This document shows, piece after piece, positions 41,082 through 50,393 of a stretch of 64,000 nt of DNA. The notes under the pieces are model-generated. The model was given only the letters and a program-made list of their open reading frames with translations. It had not been told where the DNA came from and searched no databases. Position 1 is the first letter of the stretch, and each line of letters starts with the position of its first letter. The stretch is from Chryseobacterium artocarpi (GTDB lineage Bacteria > Bacteroidota > Bacteroidia > Flavobacteriales > Weeksellaceae): the NCBI RefSeq assembly GCF_001684975.1, contig NZ_MAYH01000001.1, positions 744,001-808,000 of the forward strand. The letters are read 5' to 3'. The position numbers and the translations under genes are program-made.

Positions 41082-44033
41082 TTATTTTTTAATAAATTTC
41101 ACATTTGAAGTGGTTCCTTTATCTTCAATAGAAATCACGTAAGCTCCTGTACTTAATTTAGATACCTGAACTTTGTTGTCATTGATTTGTCCGCTCATTA
41201 CTATCTGTCCAGCCATGTTCGTAATAGAATATTGTGCTTTAGCAGATACCTGAGTAATGTTTAAGACATCACTTGCAGGGTTAGGGTATACCTGAATTGA
41301 ACTCTTATCCTTTGTTACATCATGAGTGCTCAGCTGTTGTTCAATGCTTACCGGATAATCTTCAATCTCGCCATATCCCTGACTGTTACATCCGTCTATT
41401 GGCTGAGCGCCATATGCCATAATAACTCTCATAATCACATTTTTTCCAGTGTATGCATCTGCAGGAACAGAGAAAGTTCCGGATACAGGAGTTACTTTGT
41501 TAGGTATGCTGGTAAAGATCATTTCAGACTCAGAGAAAATTCCATCTCTGTTAAAGTCTATCCAAGCTGAAACTCCTTCATTGTAAGAGGTAGCCGTCCA
41601 CTGTTTTGAAACACTCAGTGAATTTCCAGTACTTCCTGACTTTAAGGTAATTAGTTTGGTAGGATCATTTACGTAGTTTGAATAAGGTGTTCCTGTACTT
41701 GGATTTGAAATAGGATTCATTCCCGCAGGAGTAACAGTAACATTAGAGATAAACTCATCATCAGAGTTTGTTCCCGTTGCAGGGCAAACTGAGTATGCAA
41801 GCGTTGTAAAGTTACCGAGAGTATAATTACCTATTGTAGAACCACAACTGTTAGCCACTTGGAACTCATATTGAGTGCCTTCTTCTAATCCGGATAAATA
41901 ATAGGCGTTTGTAGATACAGGAACTGTTACCCATGCAGCTCCTGCTTTTCTGTACATTACAGAATAGGTTGCTCCTTGTACTATAGGCCAGTTTATGTTA
42001 GCTGAATTCATTGTAACCCCTGAAACAGTTATTCCTGTTGGAGCAGTTGAAGTACATTCATTTGCTAAGGCTGCTACTGTAGCATTTCCTATAGCATAAA
42101 ATACATTATCAATAGCACTTATTCTGATCTTTACATTCGCTCCCGTAGCAAGAGAAGAGAAGTTGAATGGCTCAGAACCGTCATTTGGAGTTGATGGGCT
42201 AATCACATTCCATGTTGCGCCATTGTCTGTTGTATAGTCTATTTTAACATTTTGAACGTTATATGGGGCACTGTTTGTATTGACAACATCCCAGGTAATA
42301 GCACCAGGAGTATTGTTGTAAACGGTAGTGGACGTTATTTTAAAAGGACCATCGTTCATTACTTTCAAGCGAATCAATGAGCTCTGAGTCTGCTGATCGG
42401 TCACAATCGGATGATTATCTCTTGCAGTAACTTTAAATTTCATTGTTCTCGGAACATTCGATACTGTTTCCCAACCTGCAACATTAGTTAAATTTCCACC
42501 CAGAACACTTGCAAGAGCAGGGAAGTAACGGGTAGGAGAAGATGTTGGAGGCAGAGATCTGAAATTCGCACCATTATTACTATTTGGACTTACAGGCCCG
42601 AAAGTAATTGATGCAAGATCATATTGCTCCCATGTATACGTCATCGGATCATTTTCAGGATCATTTGCAGAAGCTGTTAATACAAAGGCAGTTCCCTTTG
42701 GAATAGCCTTATCCGTAAACGGTTGTATTACTGGAGGCGTATTAGTGATAGGTGTACTAATTCCACAGCTCTTGGAATTAGTATATGCCTGTACTTCTTC
42801 AATGTTTTTAGTATGGAAATAAGCATCAGAGTGCATCTGAACATTCGCATTTGTAATCCCTGCATATCCCATGATCGTAGAACCTGATCCCGGTTCCATA
42901 TGAGCGCCGTGAAGGGCAAGAGACATTGTGTGAGCACCACCAAACTGATGACCAATCTCGTGTGCTACAAAGTCGATATCATAATTATCTCCGAAAGGTT
43001 GATCTGGTGTAGCAGGGGAAGTAATTCCAGCTCCTTTTGATGTAGCGTCATTATCACTTGCTGGGTTTATACAAACATTTCCTACGCGTCCTGCACTACC
43101 ACCGCCACCACGGTGACCGAAGAAATGTCCTATGTCATAAGCATTGTTGCCGATAGCTGCAGTGATTGCTCTCTGAACCTGTAGATTCCATGCGCTGGGT
43201 GCACTAAAAGAACCATTAGTGTTAACAATAACGTTTGAATAAGGGTCAGTAACAGGATCTGTAAAAATAAGCTGTGGTACATCCTGAACGATCAGACGAA
43301 TCCCAAAATCTTTTTCAAATACAGCATTTACTCTGTTGATCGTAGCCTGAATACGTGCAGCAGCCTGTGGAACACCACCTGCAAGCTGGGTGTATTCACC
43401 ATTTACAGAGATTGCAAGTCGGTAGGTTTTATACTTTTGATCATTGTTTCTATTGGTAGCCCCTCCTATATTATTTGAGTTATTTCTACTGTTTAATAAT
43501 TTATTCATTTCCTTTTTTGATGTCTCAGACTCAGAAGTTGTACATTCAAAAGGATCTTCGTGTGATTTATTAGACTTAAAGAATACTCCGAATACATCTT
43601 TTTCCTTGTTAACAGCCTCTATAAATTCATATTTTCCCGTAGTAGCATCAAATAAAATAGATTGGAAATCATCCGGAGATGTACTGAACCTGATTTGCTT
43701 ACTAGGATTATCAATTCCAACACCTGAATAGGCGCCTAGTTGATATCTGTCTGCCATAGATTTTACTACGACAGGAGAACTGTAAACTGAAAATCTTTCA
43801 ACTTTTCCATTAGTCGTAGGTATAGAAACAATAACAGGAGAACCGCCGGTCCCAGCTTCAGGTGCATTTTTCAAAAGATCTCTTAATACAGAAAGGTCCA
43901 TTTTATAAGCATATTCCACTTTAACTTCCTTTCTTATAGGATTGATTTTACCGGATACCGGTTCCCAACGTTGAGCTTGTAGACCAGTTAAGCCTAAAGC
44001 TAAAGCGCAAACAAGTATAATTTTCTTTTTCAT
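41082..44033 (-). CDS. Reprolysin-like metalloprotease with T9SS sorting domain
   Basis: A 983-residue secreted protease. Order: signal peptide to L-Q-A-Q (residue 21), propeptide-like region, metzincin catalytic domain with H358-E-x-x-H362-x-x-G-x-x-H368 and a Met-turn in G-S-T-I-M-G-Y-A, a cadherin-like/Ig-like region (~440-640), a fibronectin type III domain (~660-750), a GEVED-type domain ending G-Y-G-E-I-E-D-Y-P, and a C-terminal type IX secretion sorting domain (V-Y-P-N-P-A-S-D ... K-F-I-K-K). It is exported through the outer membrane by T9SS and anchored or released; degradation of extracellular protein is the likely role. Confidence 0.94.
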   Translation of the reverse strand: MKKKIILVCALALGLTGLQAQRWEPVSGKINPIRKEVKVEYAYKMDLSVLRDLLKNAPEAGTGGSPVIVSIPTTNGKVERFSVYSSPVVVKSMADRYQLGAYSGVGIDNPSKQIRFSTSPDDFQSILFDATTGKYEFIEAVNKEKDVFGVFFKSNKSHEDPFECTTSESETSKKEMNKLLNSRNNSNNIGGATNRNNDQKYKTYRLAISVNGEYTQLAGGVPQAAARIQATINRVNAVFEKDFGIRLIVQDVPQLIFTDPVTDPYSNVIVNTNGSFSAPSAWNLQVQRAITAAIGNNAYDIGHFFGHRGGGGSAGRVGNVCINPASDNDATSKGAGITSPATPDQPFGDNYDIDFVAHEIGHQFGGAHTMSLALHGAHMEPGSGSTIMGYAGITNANVQMHSDAYFHTKNIEEVQAYTNSKSCGISTPITNTPPVIQPFTDKAIPKGTAFVLTASANDPENDPMTYTWEQYDLASITFGPVSPNSNNGANFRSLPPTSSPTRYFPALASVLGGNLTNVAGWETVSNVPRTMKFKVTARDNHPIVTDQQTQSSLIRLKVMNDGPFKITSTTVYNNTPGAITWDVVNTNSAPYNVQNVKIDYTTDNGATWNVISPSTPNDGSEPFNFSSLATGANVKIRISAIDNVFYAIGNATVAALANECTSTAPTGITVSGVTMNSANINWPIVQGATYSVMYRKAGAAWVTVPVSTNAYYLSGLEEGTQYEFQVANSCGSTIGNYTLGNFTTLAYSVCPATGTNSDDEFISNVTVTPAGMNPISNPSTGTPYSNYVNDPTKLITLKSGSTGNSLSVSKQWTATSYNEGVSAWIDFNRDGIFSESEMIFTSIPNKVTPVSGTFSVPADAYTGKNVIMRVIMAYGAQPIDGCNSQGYGEIEDYPVSIEQQLSTHDVTKDKSSIQVYPNPASDVLNITQVSAKAQYSITNMAGQIVMSGQINDNKVQVSKLSTGAYVISIEDKGTTSNVKFIKK

Positions 44034-44180
44034 ATTACTTTTTAATAAAAATAGTTATTGGGTGTAAATATAATAAATATTTTACGTTTTGTTTATATTT
44101 GTTTTAAATAATTAACTGTTTTTGTGGGTTTGTATTTAAATTTAATATTTAAATGCATTATGAGGAAATTACAATTGAAA

Positions 44181-44223
44181 AAAATAAGCGTCAATTTTCT
44201 ATCAGAAAATTGACGCTTATTTT
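44181..44223 (-). terminator. Terminator downstream of tatC
   Basis: Arms of 18 bp (AAATAAGCGTCAATTTTC and its complement) with a 5-base loop. It is symmetrical with A- and T-runs and lies 37 bp past tatC. Confidence 0.9.
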
Positions 44224-44259
44224 GAGTTATTATGTATGAAATTTAATTCATTGCTTTAA

Positions 44260-45087
44260 TTACTTCTGTACAGCAGGAAGGCTATCACTTCTTTTTTGTA
44301 CCTTTTTGTAAGTGAAAGTACACATCATAATACTGAATTCATATAAAATAAGTAAGGGGAAAGCAGCCATCAGCATACTTAAAACATCAGCAGGAGTAAT
44401 GATTGCAGCAACTACCATAATCAGTACGATCGCATGACGACGATAAGTTTTCATAAATACAGGGGTAAGAATTCCAATGGTTGTAAGGAAATAAATAAGG
44501 ATAGGAAAAAGGAAAATAACTCCCATACCCAAAACTACCTGTAAAAATAATGTGGTATAGTCACTCAGGTCATAAAGAGGAACAATAATGTCTGAAATTT
44601 TAAAGATAACTCCAAAATTTACAGCAAAAGGAAGAATTAAAAAGTATCCGCATAAAACACCTGTCATGAAAAGAATCCAGACCGCATTGATAATATAAAT
44701 GGAATTCTTTTTCTCCCTAGGATGCAACGCAGGACCAATAAAACGCCATAGTTCCCATACAATATAAGGAAATGCAGCTACCATTCCTCCGAAAACAGAA
44801 ACAGCCATCATTACATTGAACTGCTGATATAACCTTTGTACACGTACAGGGAAATCTTTGGGAAGATGAATACTGTCTTCACCTAAAATCATTCTTGAAA
44901 AATGATTAACAATTCTGAATGTAGGAAAATCGTTTCTTGTAGGTCCGAAAAAAATATGGTCCATAATCCAATTGATATTGAAGCCAACCACAAAAGCGGC
45001 AACTATAATAGCAATAATTGAACGAACCAAATGCCCTCTTAATTCTCCAATATGCCCAAGAAAGGACATGTCTTTGTTATTGTCCAT
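44260..45087 (-). CDS. tatC: Twin-arginine translocase subunit TatC
   Basis: A 275-residue polytopic membrane protein. The N-terminal S-F-L-G-H-I-G-E-L-R signature contains the conserved glutamate and arginine that recognise twin-arginine signal peptides; six hydrophobic segments follow with the family R-x-x-V-x-x-F-N and P-x-x-x-L-x-x-F-I-x-P patterns. The start at 45087 (MDNNKDMSFLG) is preferred to a Met seven residues upstream (45108). No tatA or tatB lies in the window. The DJ-1 and Crp genes stand between it and the isomerase gene on the same strand. Confidence 0.94.
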   Translation of the reverse strand: MDNNKDMSFLGHIGELRGHLVRSIIAIIVAAFVVGFNINWIMDHIFFGPTRNDFPTFRIVNHFSRMILGEDSIHLPKDFPVRVQRLYQQFNVMMAVSVFGGMVAAFPYIVWELWRFIGPALHPREKKNSIYIINAVWILFMTGVLCGYFLILPFAVNFGVIFKISDIIVPLYDLSDYTTLFLQVVLGMGVIFLFPILIYFLTTIGILTPVFMKTYRRHAIVLIMVVAAIITPADVLSMLMAAFPLLILYEFSIMMCTFTYKKVQKRSDSLPAVQK

Positions 45088-45246
45088 ATAAATAGTAGAA
45101 TCTATCAAAATGTCACCTTTGAGAGGTAAACAGTTTAAGTCTGCGAAATTATGAAATAATAATCAGTATTTAGAATTTATTAGCCATGATTTTATTTAAG
45201 TTTATGTAGCTAGTGACTGATATATCCTTAAGGTGCTAAAAAAAGA

Positions 45247-45284
45247 AAAGCTGACAATCCTAATGTTTTCAGGGTGCCAGCTTT
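45247..45284 (-). terminator. Terminator of the DJ-1/PfpI gene
   Basis: AAAGCTG and CAGCTTT close an imperfect hairpin with inner CCT/AGG pairs; T-run follows on the minus strand. Confidence 0.65.
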
Positions 45285-45305
45285 CAATAATTTATTATTG
45301 ATGAA

Positions 45306-45992
45306 TTATTTTTCCAGAATCTCCAGTACTTTTTCCGCTACAGCACCTCCGGATTGTGGATTTTGTCCTGTTACCAGATTGCCATCAGAAACAGCAAAAG
45401 GGACAAAGTCCTGATCTGCTTTTACATAATGAGCTCCTTGGCTTTTCAGTACATCTTCTGTAAGATAAGGCATATGATCAGCCAGTTCGGCAGCAATTTC
45501 CTCTGAATTTGAAAACCCAGTTACCGTTTTTCCTTTGATCAGAAGCTCTCCATCAGAAAGTTTTATATTAAAAAGTCCTACCGCTCCATGGCAGACAGAT
45601 GATACAATTCCTCCATCTTCATAGATGTTGCGTGCAATTTCCTGTAAATCAGTATTATCAGGGAAGTCCCAGACTACACCGTGCCCACCTGCATAATAGA
45701 TTATACCATAATCTTTAGGATTAATATCTTCAGGTTTTAACGTATTACCAAGTTTATTTCGGAATGTTTCATCAGCGTAATATTTCCAGTCAACAGGCTG
45801 TACAAACATCTGTAAAGAAATCGGATCGAGCGGAGTATAACCACCTTTTGGACTCACAAAGTCAATTTCATAACCTTTCTTCTCCAGTTTTTCATAAAAG
45901 TGAACCGCCTCACCCAGCCATAAACCTGTTGCTCTTTCCATATTAGGATATTTTTCCACACTTGTTACTACAATTAATGCTTTCTTTTTCAT
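45306..45992 (-). CDS. DJ-1/PfpI family protein (Hsp31-like)
   Basis: A 228-residue protein of the class I glutamine amidotransferase-like fold. The nucleophile Cys134 with His135 lies in S-S-V-C-H-G-A, and Glu28 in G-E-A-V-H-F is placed to activate the cysteine. Hsp31/YajL relatives act as chaperones, glyoxalases or deglycases; the sequence does not distinguish these. A Crp/Fnr regulator is encoded just upstream on the same strand with a 24-bp palindrome between, a likely control site. Confidence 0.9.
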   Translation of the reverse strand: MKKKALIVVTSVEKYPNMERATGLWLGEAVHFYEKLEKKGYEIDFVSPKGGYTPLDPISLQMFVQPVDWKYYADETFRNKLGNTLKPEDINPKDYGIIYYAGGHGVVWDFPDNTDLQEIARNIYEDGGIVSSVCHGAVGLFNIKLSDGELLIKGKTVTGFSNSEEIAAELADHMPYLTEDVLKSQGAHYVKADQDFVPFAVSDGNLVTGQNPQSGGAVAEKVLEILEK

Positions 45993-46067
45993 TGTGATTA
46001 TTGTTTAATATTATAGTACAAAGATTGGTGTTTTGAACTAATTATTATAAGGACATACCGCAAAAAA

Positions 46068-46091
46068 AAGATGTGACCTAGGTCACATCTT
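46068..46091. promoter_or_regulatory. Palindrome with CRP-type consensus
   Basis: A perfect 24-bp palindrome AAGATGTGACCT/AGGTCACATCTT containing TGTGA-N6-TCACA. It is 76 bp upstream of the DJ-1 start and touches the Crp/Fnr stop codon. With the A-run at its left it could also act as the regulator's terminator. Confidence 0.6.
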
Positions 46092-46653
46092 AATTGTATA
46101 ATCGACTTAATGTTTCTCTTGAAACACCCAGATAACTCGCAATAAGCTGTTTGGGAATATGATCAATAAAGCCGGGATATTGTTTTATAAAATCTTCATA
46201 CCGTTCCTTCGCAGACTTACTCATGAGTGAAAGAATCCTTTGTTGTAGAGCCACATATCCAAAATTAGATTTTACTCTGAAAAAATGTTCCATCATTGGA
46301 ATTTTTGCACAAAGTGTATTTAAATCATCATAAGATATAGCATAAACCTCAGAATCTTCAATGCAATCAACAGCTAATGATGATGTTTCCTGCTTGAAAA
46401 AACCTGCAAAATCTGAAATCCACCAATTGGATGCTGCAAACTGAAGAATATGTTCCTTTCCTGTATTGTCTATAATACTGCTTTTAAGAATGCCTTTTTC
46501 TATAAGGAAAATCTCACTCACATGTTGATGTTCCTGCACCAAAAATTGTTTTTTCCTGAATCTTTTCTTGGTAAAGAAATTTTGGATAACTTCAAACTCC
46601 TCATCTGTAGGATTGATGATCTCCTGAATATGTGCTTTTAGAAAATGGCTCAT
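46090..46653 (-). CDS. Crp/Fnr family transcriptional regulator
   Basis: A 187-residue regulator. The N-terminal cyclic-nucleotide-like beta-roll (L-V-Q-E-H-Q-H-V-S-E-I-F-L-I-E-K-G) is followed by a dimer helix and a winged helix with L-I-A-S-Y-L-G-V-S-R-E-T-L-S-R-L as recognition helix. There are no Fnr-type cysteine clusters, so oxygen sensing by iron-sulfur is not expected. It is followed by the palindrome and the DJ-1 gene, which is its probable target. It lies 11 bp after the isomerase gene, so both may be on one transcript. Confidence 0.92.
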   Translation of the reverse strand: MSHFLKAHIQEIINPTDEEFEVIQNFFTKKRFRKKQFLVQEHQHVSEIFLIEKGILKSSIIDNTGKEHILQFAASNWWISDFAGFFKQETSSLAVDCIEDSEVYAISYDDLNTLCAKIPMMEHFFRVKSNFGYVALQQRILSLMSKSAKERYEDFIKQYPGFIDHIPKQLIASYLGVSRETLSRLYN

Positions 46654-46664
46654 ATTAAAGCGTA

Positions 46665-47624
46665 TTAATTTATTCCTTCATCCAGCAATTTATGCAGATC
46701 AATAATCCCGAAATACTTTCCGCTCTCAGTCACTACAAGCTGTCCGATATTGTTCTCCTTTAAAATTTTCATTGCCTCTTTGGCAAGTGCCTCCTTTTCA
46801 ATAGTTCTTGGATTTGCAGACATGATATCTTTCGCCATAACCTTACTGATATCTTCACCTTTCATCAGCATCCTTCTCAAATCACCGTCTGTAATCACTC
46901 CGATAATCTGCTCATTATTCGTTACTACAGTAATTCCGTGGCTTGATGCACTGATAGAAATAATCACATCTCTGATAGAAGCATCTTCAGAAACCTGTGG
47001 CTTTTGAGAAGAAAGAAACTGCTCAACTCTGGAAGTAAGATTTTTTCCTAAGCTTCCTCCGGGATGGAATTTTGCAAAATCATTAGCCTTGAAATCATTA
47101 AGTTCCATTAAAGAAACAGCAAGAGCATCACCCAATGCCATCTGAATGGTTGTAGAACTTGTAGGAGCCAGTTTATTTGGGCAAGCTTCCACATCTACAT
47201 GAGTATCCAGGATAATTTCAGAAAATTCAGCAAGTTTACTGCTTTTATTTCCAGTCATTCCGATCAAAGCAGAAGAATAATCCTTTAAATAAGGAACAAG
47301 GTTCGCTATTTCAGGAGAGTTTCCGGAATTGGAGATACAAAGTACCACATCTTGCTTTTGAATCACTCCAAGATCCCCATGAATGGCTTCCGAAGCATGT
47401 AAAAATTGAGACGGAGTTCCCGTAGAATTCAGTGTTGCAACTATTTTATTACCTACATGGGCAGATTTTCCTATTCCTACTACAATGAGTTTTCCTTTTG
47501 CTGAGTGAATAATCTCTACAGCCTGGGCAAACTGGTCATCAATTCTGTTTTTTAATTTTTCTAATTCTGAAATTTCAATTTCTAAAGTACTTTTAGCAAT
47601 TGATATTATGTTGGTTCTATCCAT
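46665..47624 (-). CDS. KpsF/GutQ family arabinose-5-phosphate isomerase
   Basis: A 319-residue enzyme that converts ribulose-5-phosphate to arabinose-5-phosphate, the first step to KDO for lipopolysaccharide. The SIS domain has G-K-S-A-H-V-G-N-K and the S-N-S-G-N-S-P-E motif (~50-115); two CBS domains fill residues ~200-319. This matches KdsD in size and order. It precedes the Crp-DJ-1-tatC group on the minus strand and diverges from recQ. Confidence 0.93.
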   Translation of the reverse strand: MDRTNIISIAKSTLEIEISELEKLKNRIDDQFAQAVEIIHSAKGKLIVVGIGKSAHVGNKIVATLNSTGTPSQFLHASEAIHGDLGVIQKQDVVLCISNSGNSPEIANLVPYLKDYSSALIGMTGNKSSKLAEFSEIILDTHVDVEACPNKLAPTSSTTIQMALGDALAVSLMELNDFKANDFAKFHPGGSLGKNLTSRVEQFLSSQKPQVSEDASIRDVIISISASSHGITVVTNNEQIIGVITDGDLRRMLMKGEDISKVMAKDIMSANPRTIEKEALAKEAMKILKENNIGQLVVTESGKYFGIIDLHKLLDEGIN

Positions 47625-47742
47625 TTTATGAAAATAAGGTATACAAAAAAGTTTCTAAAAAACGTTATATTTTAAAAACAATATTTAATATAAGTTTTAT
47701 TTTTTATAAATTCGTTCGCTTTTATTTTAAGCAGAATTTTTA

Positions 47743-47750
47743 TAACTTTG
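47743..47750 (+). promoter_or_regulatory. -7 element upstream of recQ
   Basis: TAACTTTG, an exact match to TAnnTTTG, 32 bp before the recQ ATG. No TTG at the ideal distance. Confidence 0.5.
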
Positions 47751-47782
47751 GGTTAGATGCAAATTTAGCAATAGAAAATTAG

Positions 47783-49987
47783 ATGAGCGCAAAAAAAGCC
47801 AATTTATCAGGCGAATTGAAAAAGTATTTTGGGTTTTCTACATTTAAGGGACAACAGGAACAGATTATAGAAAACCTACTGAATGGGAAGGATATATTTG
47901 TTTTGATGCCTACAGGTGGTGGTAAATCATTATGTTATCAGCTTCCGGCACTTATTTCCGAAGGTACGGCAATAGTTGTTTCACCTTTAATAGCGTTAAT
48001 GAAGAATCAGGTAGATGCCGTAAACGGGCTGTCTTCTGAGGATGGGGTAGCGCATGTATTAAATTCATCATTAAACAAGACACAGACAAAACAGGTTTTC
48101 GACGATATTAAAAGCGGAAAGACCAAGCTTTTGTATGTAGCTCCTGAATCATTGATTAAAGATGATTATCTGGACTTTTTGAAAGAAGTTAAGATCTCTT
48201 TCTTTGCGATTGATGAAGCACACTGTATTTCAGAGTGGGGACATGATTTCAGACCAGAATACAGGAATCTTAAACAGATTATCGATAAGATTGCCAATGT
48301 ACCGGTGATCGCACTTACGGCAACTGCAACGCCAAAAGTACAGGATGATATCCAGAAAACTTTGGGAATGACGAATGCTTTGGTCTTTAAGGAAAGTTTT
48401 AACCGTCCCAATCTATATTATGAGGTAACTCCTAAAATTAATATAGATAAGGAAATTGTTAAATTTATCAATCAGCATAAAGGAAAATCAGGAATTGTAT
48501 ATTGCCTGAGCAGAAGAAAGGTGGAAGAATTTGCCCAACTTCTGCAGGTAAACGGAATCAATGCACTTCCTTACCATGCCGGTCTTGATCAAAAAGTAAG
48601 AGTGGCAAATCAGGATAAATTCCTGATGGAAGAAGTAGATGTTATTGTAGCAACTATTGCATTCGGAATGGGAATTGATAAACCGGACGTACGTTTTGTT
48701 ATTCACTATGACTTCCCAAAATCACTGGAAAGTTACTATCAGGAAACAGGAAGAGCAGGAAGAGATGGTGGTGAAGGTCATTGCCTTGCATTTTATGATC
48801 CTAAAGACATTGAAAAGCTTGAAAAATTCCTTGCTCAAAAACCGGTATCTGAAAGAGAAATCGGATTACAGCTTTTAAACGAAGTAGTAGGGTATGCCGA
48901 AACTTCAATGAGCCGAAGACAATATATTCTGTATTATTTTGGAGAAAACTTTGATCCTGTAAACGGAGACGGAGCAAAAATGTGTGATAACTCATCTAAT
49001 CCTCCAAAATTAAAAGATGCCACTGCAGACTTACGAAAAGTTCTTGATTTAATCAACGATACAGGAGAAAAGTTCAAAGCAAAAGATCTGATCTCTGTGA
49101 TTGTTGGAAAAGAAACCGCCGTTACAAAATCTTACAAGCTGGAGCAGAACCCTCATTTTGGTTTTGGAAAAGAAGAAAAAGATAATTATTGGAAGACGAT
49201 TTTAAGACAGGCAACAGTTCAGAACTTCTTACAAAAAGATATTGAAACTTATGGAGTTTTAAAAATAACAGAAAAAGCAAAAGAAGTACTTGCCGGTAAA
49301 ACTCAGGAAGCTTTCTTAATTGCTGAAGACAGAGAATTTGATCTTACACAGGCTAAGGCAGATAGTGATCAGCTGCAGCAGCAATCCGGTGGAGGGTTAG
49401 ACCAAAAACTGTTTAATCTTCTAAAGGAATTAAGGAAAAAAGTAGCCAAAAAGCATGGGATTCCACCATATACAGTGTTTATGGATCCGAGTTTAGAGGA
49501 TATGACGGTTCAGTATCCAATTACAGTAGATGAAATCAACAAAATTTATGGTGTAGGTGAAGGAAAAGCTAAGAAATATGGTAAAGAGTTCGCTGATTAC
49601 ATCAAAACTTATGTTGAGGATAATAATATAGAACGTACCCAAGATATGGTCTTGAAACAGGTGGCAAATAAATCCAGCCATAAGGTTTTCATTATCCAAA
49701 GTACTGATAAAAAGATTGATCTTGAAGACATTGCAAGAGCTAAAAACCTTTCTATGGACGAACTTCTGAAAGAAATGGAAAGAATCGTTTATCAGGGTAC
49801 AAAATTGAACATAGATTATTATATTGAAGATAATTTTGATGAAGATATTGTAGACGGCTTCATGGAGTTCATGAACGAATCTGAGAGTGACAGTATGAAG
49901 ATTTTATTGGATGAATTCGGAGATGAATTGTCTGATGAGGAAGTGAGAATGCTGAGAATCAAATTTATCAGCGATGTTGCGAACTAA
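47783..49987 (+). CDS. recQ: ATP-dependent DNA helicase RecQ
   Basis: A 734-residue 3'-5' DNA helicase. Walker A is T-G-G-G-K-S at 44-49 and the DEAH box at 144-147, followed by the RecQ-specific aromatic-rich loop [11 protein letters not shown]. Motif [10 protein letters not shown] is near residue 330. An RQC winged helix and an HRDC domain (~545-620) follow; the last ~90 residues are an extra acidic C-terminus. The four-cysteine zinc site of the RQC domain is degenerate: only one cysteine (M-C-D-N-S-S) remains in the expected place. The protein acts in recombination and fork repair. Confidence 0.94.
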   Translation: MSAKKANLSGELKKYFGFSTFKGQQEQIIENLLNGKDIFVLMPTGGGKSLCYQLPALISEGTAIVVSPLIALMKNQVDAVNGLSSEDGVAHVLNSSLNKTQTKQVFDDIKSGKTKLLYVAPESLIKDDYLDFLKEVKISFFAIDEAHCISEWGHDFRPEYRNLKQIIDKIANVPVIALTATATPKVQDDIQKTLGMTNALVFKESFNRPNLYYEVTPKINIDKEIVKFINQHKGKSGIVYCLSRRKVEEFAQLLQVNGINALPYHAGLDQKVRVANQDKFLMEEVDVIVATIAFGMGIDKPDVRFVIHYDFPKSLESYYQETGRAGRDGGEGHCLAFYDPKDIEKLEKFLAQKPVSEREIGLQLLNEVVGYAETSMSRRQYILYYFGENFDPVNGDGAKMCDNSSNPPKLKDATADLRKVLDLINDTGEKFKAKDLISVIVGKETAVTKSYKLEQNPHFGFGKEEKDNYWKTILRQATVQNFLQKDIETYGVLKITEKAKEVLAGKTQEAFLIAEDREFDLTQAKADSDQLQQQSGGGLDQKLFNLLKELRKKVAKKHGIPPYTVFMDPSLEDMTVQYPITVDEINKIYGVGEGKAKKYGKEFADYIKTYVEDNNIERTQDMVLKQVANKSSHKVFIIQSTDKKIDLEDIARAKNLSMDELLKEMERIVYQGTKLNIDYYIEDNFDEDIVDGFMEFMNESESDSMKILLDEFGDELSDEEVRMLRIKFISDVAN

Positions 49988-50010
49988 TTAACAATATTAT
50001 ACAATAAACA

Positions 50011-50045
50011 AAAAGAAGTTTTTCCACGGAAGAGCTTCTTTTTTT
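50011..50045 (+). terminator. Terminator of recQ
   Basis: Arms AAAAGAAG and CTTCTTTT with a 16-base loop and T-run, 24 bp after the stop. Confidence 0.7.
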
Positions 50046-50393
50046 AATGTAATATTTGAGATGAATATATAGCATTTTTTTTACCACTAATGTTGTAAGA
50101 GCCACCTTGCTTTAAGTGGTTTTATGAAAAAAGAAGTTACTTAAATTTATGCATAATATAATTATTCGTGAATTCGTGGCTATTAAAAGCATGTTTTAGC
50201 AGTATGAAATTTTATCGGATATAAAATCCTTATGCCTTTTTGCTTTTGTGTCTTAGCGTTCACAAACCTTTTAAAATTATGTCTCTACCTTAAGATTACA
50301 CAATGACAAATCTGTTGTAAGATACTTAGAAATAGAAAATCTTCAATACTCCAATATTTGAAAGATAATGAAACTTTTTAGTAACTTTAACTG
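50046..50393. other. Gene-free region with repeat sequences
   Basis: About 350 bp without a gene between recQ and a glycosyltransferase. It holds a copy of the dispersed inverted repeat (50083-50180) and a T-rich stretch with C-T-T-T-T-G-T-G-T-C-T-T-A-G-C-G, also typical of intergenic repeats. No promoter stands out. Confidence 0.6.
50083..50180. repeat. Dispersed inverted repeat, diverged left arm
   Basis: Right arm ATTCGTGAATTCGTGGC at 50164-50180; the left side has only ACCACTAATG at 50083-50092. It belongs to the same family as the pair at 62605-62767. Confidence 0.65.

Noticed and set aside
47600..47782. Short plus-strand frame before recQ
   Set aside because: AT-rich, Lys/Phe/Tyr-biased, and it covers the recQ promoter.
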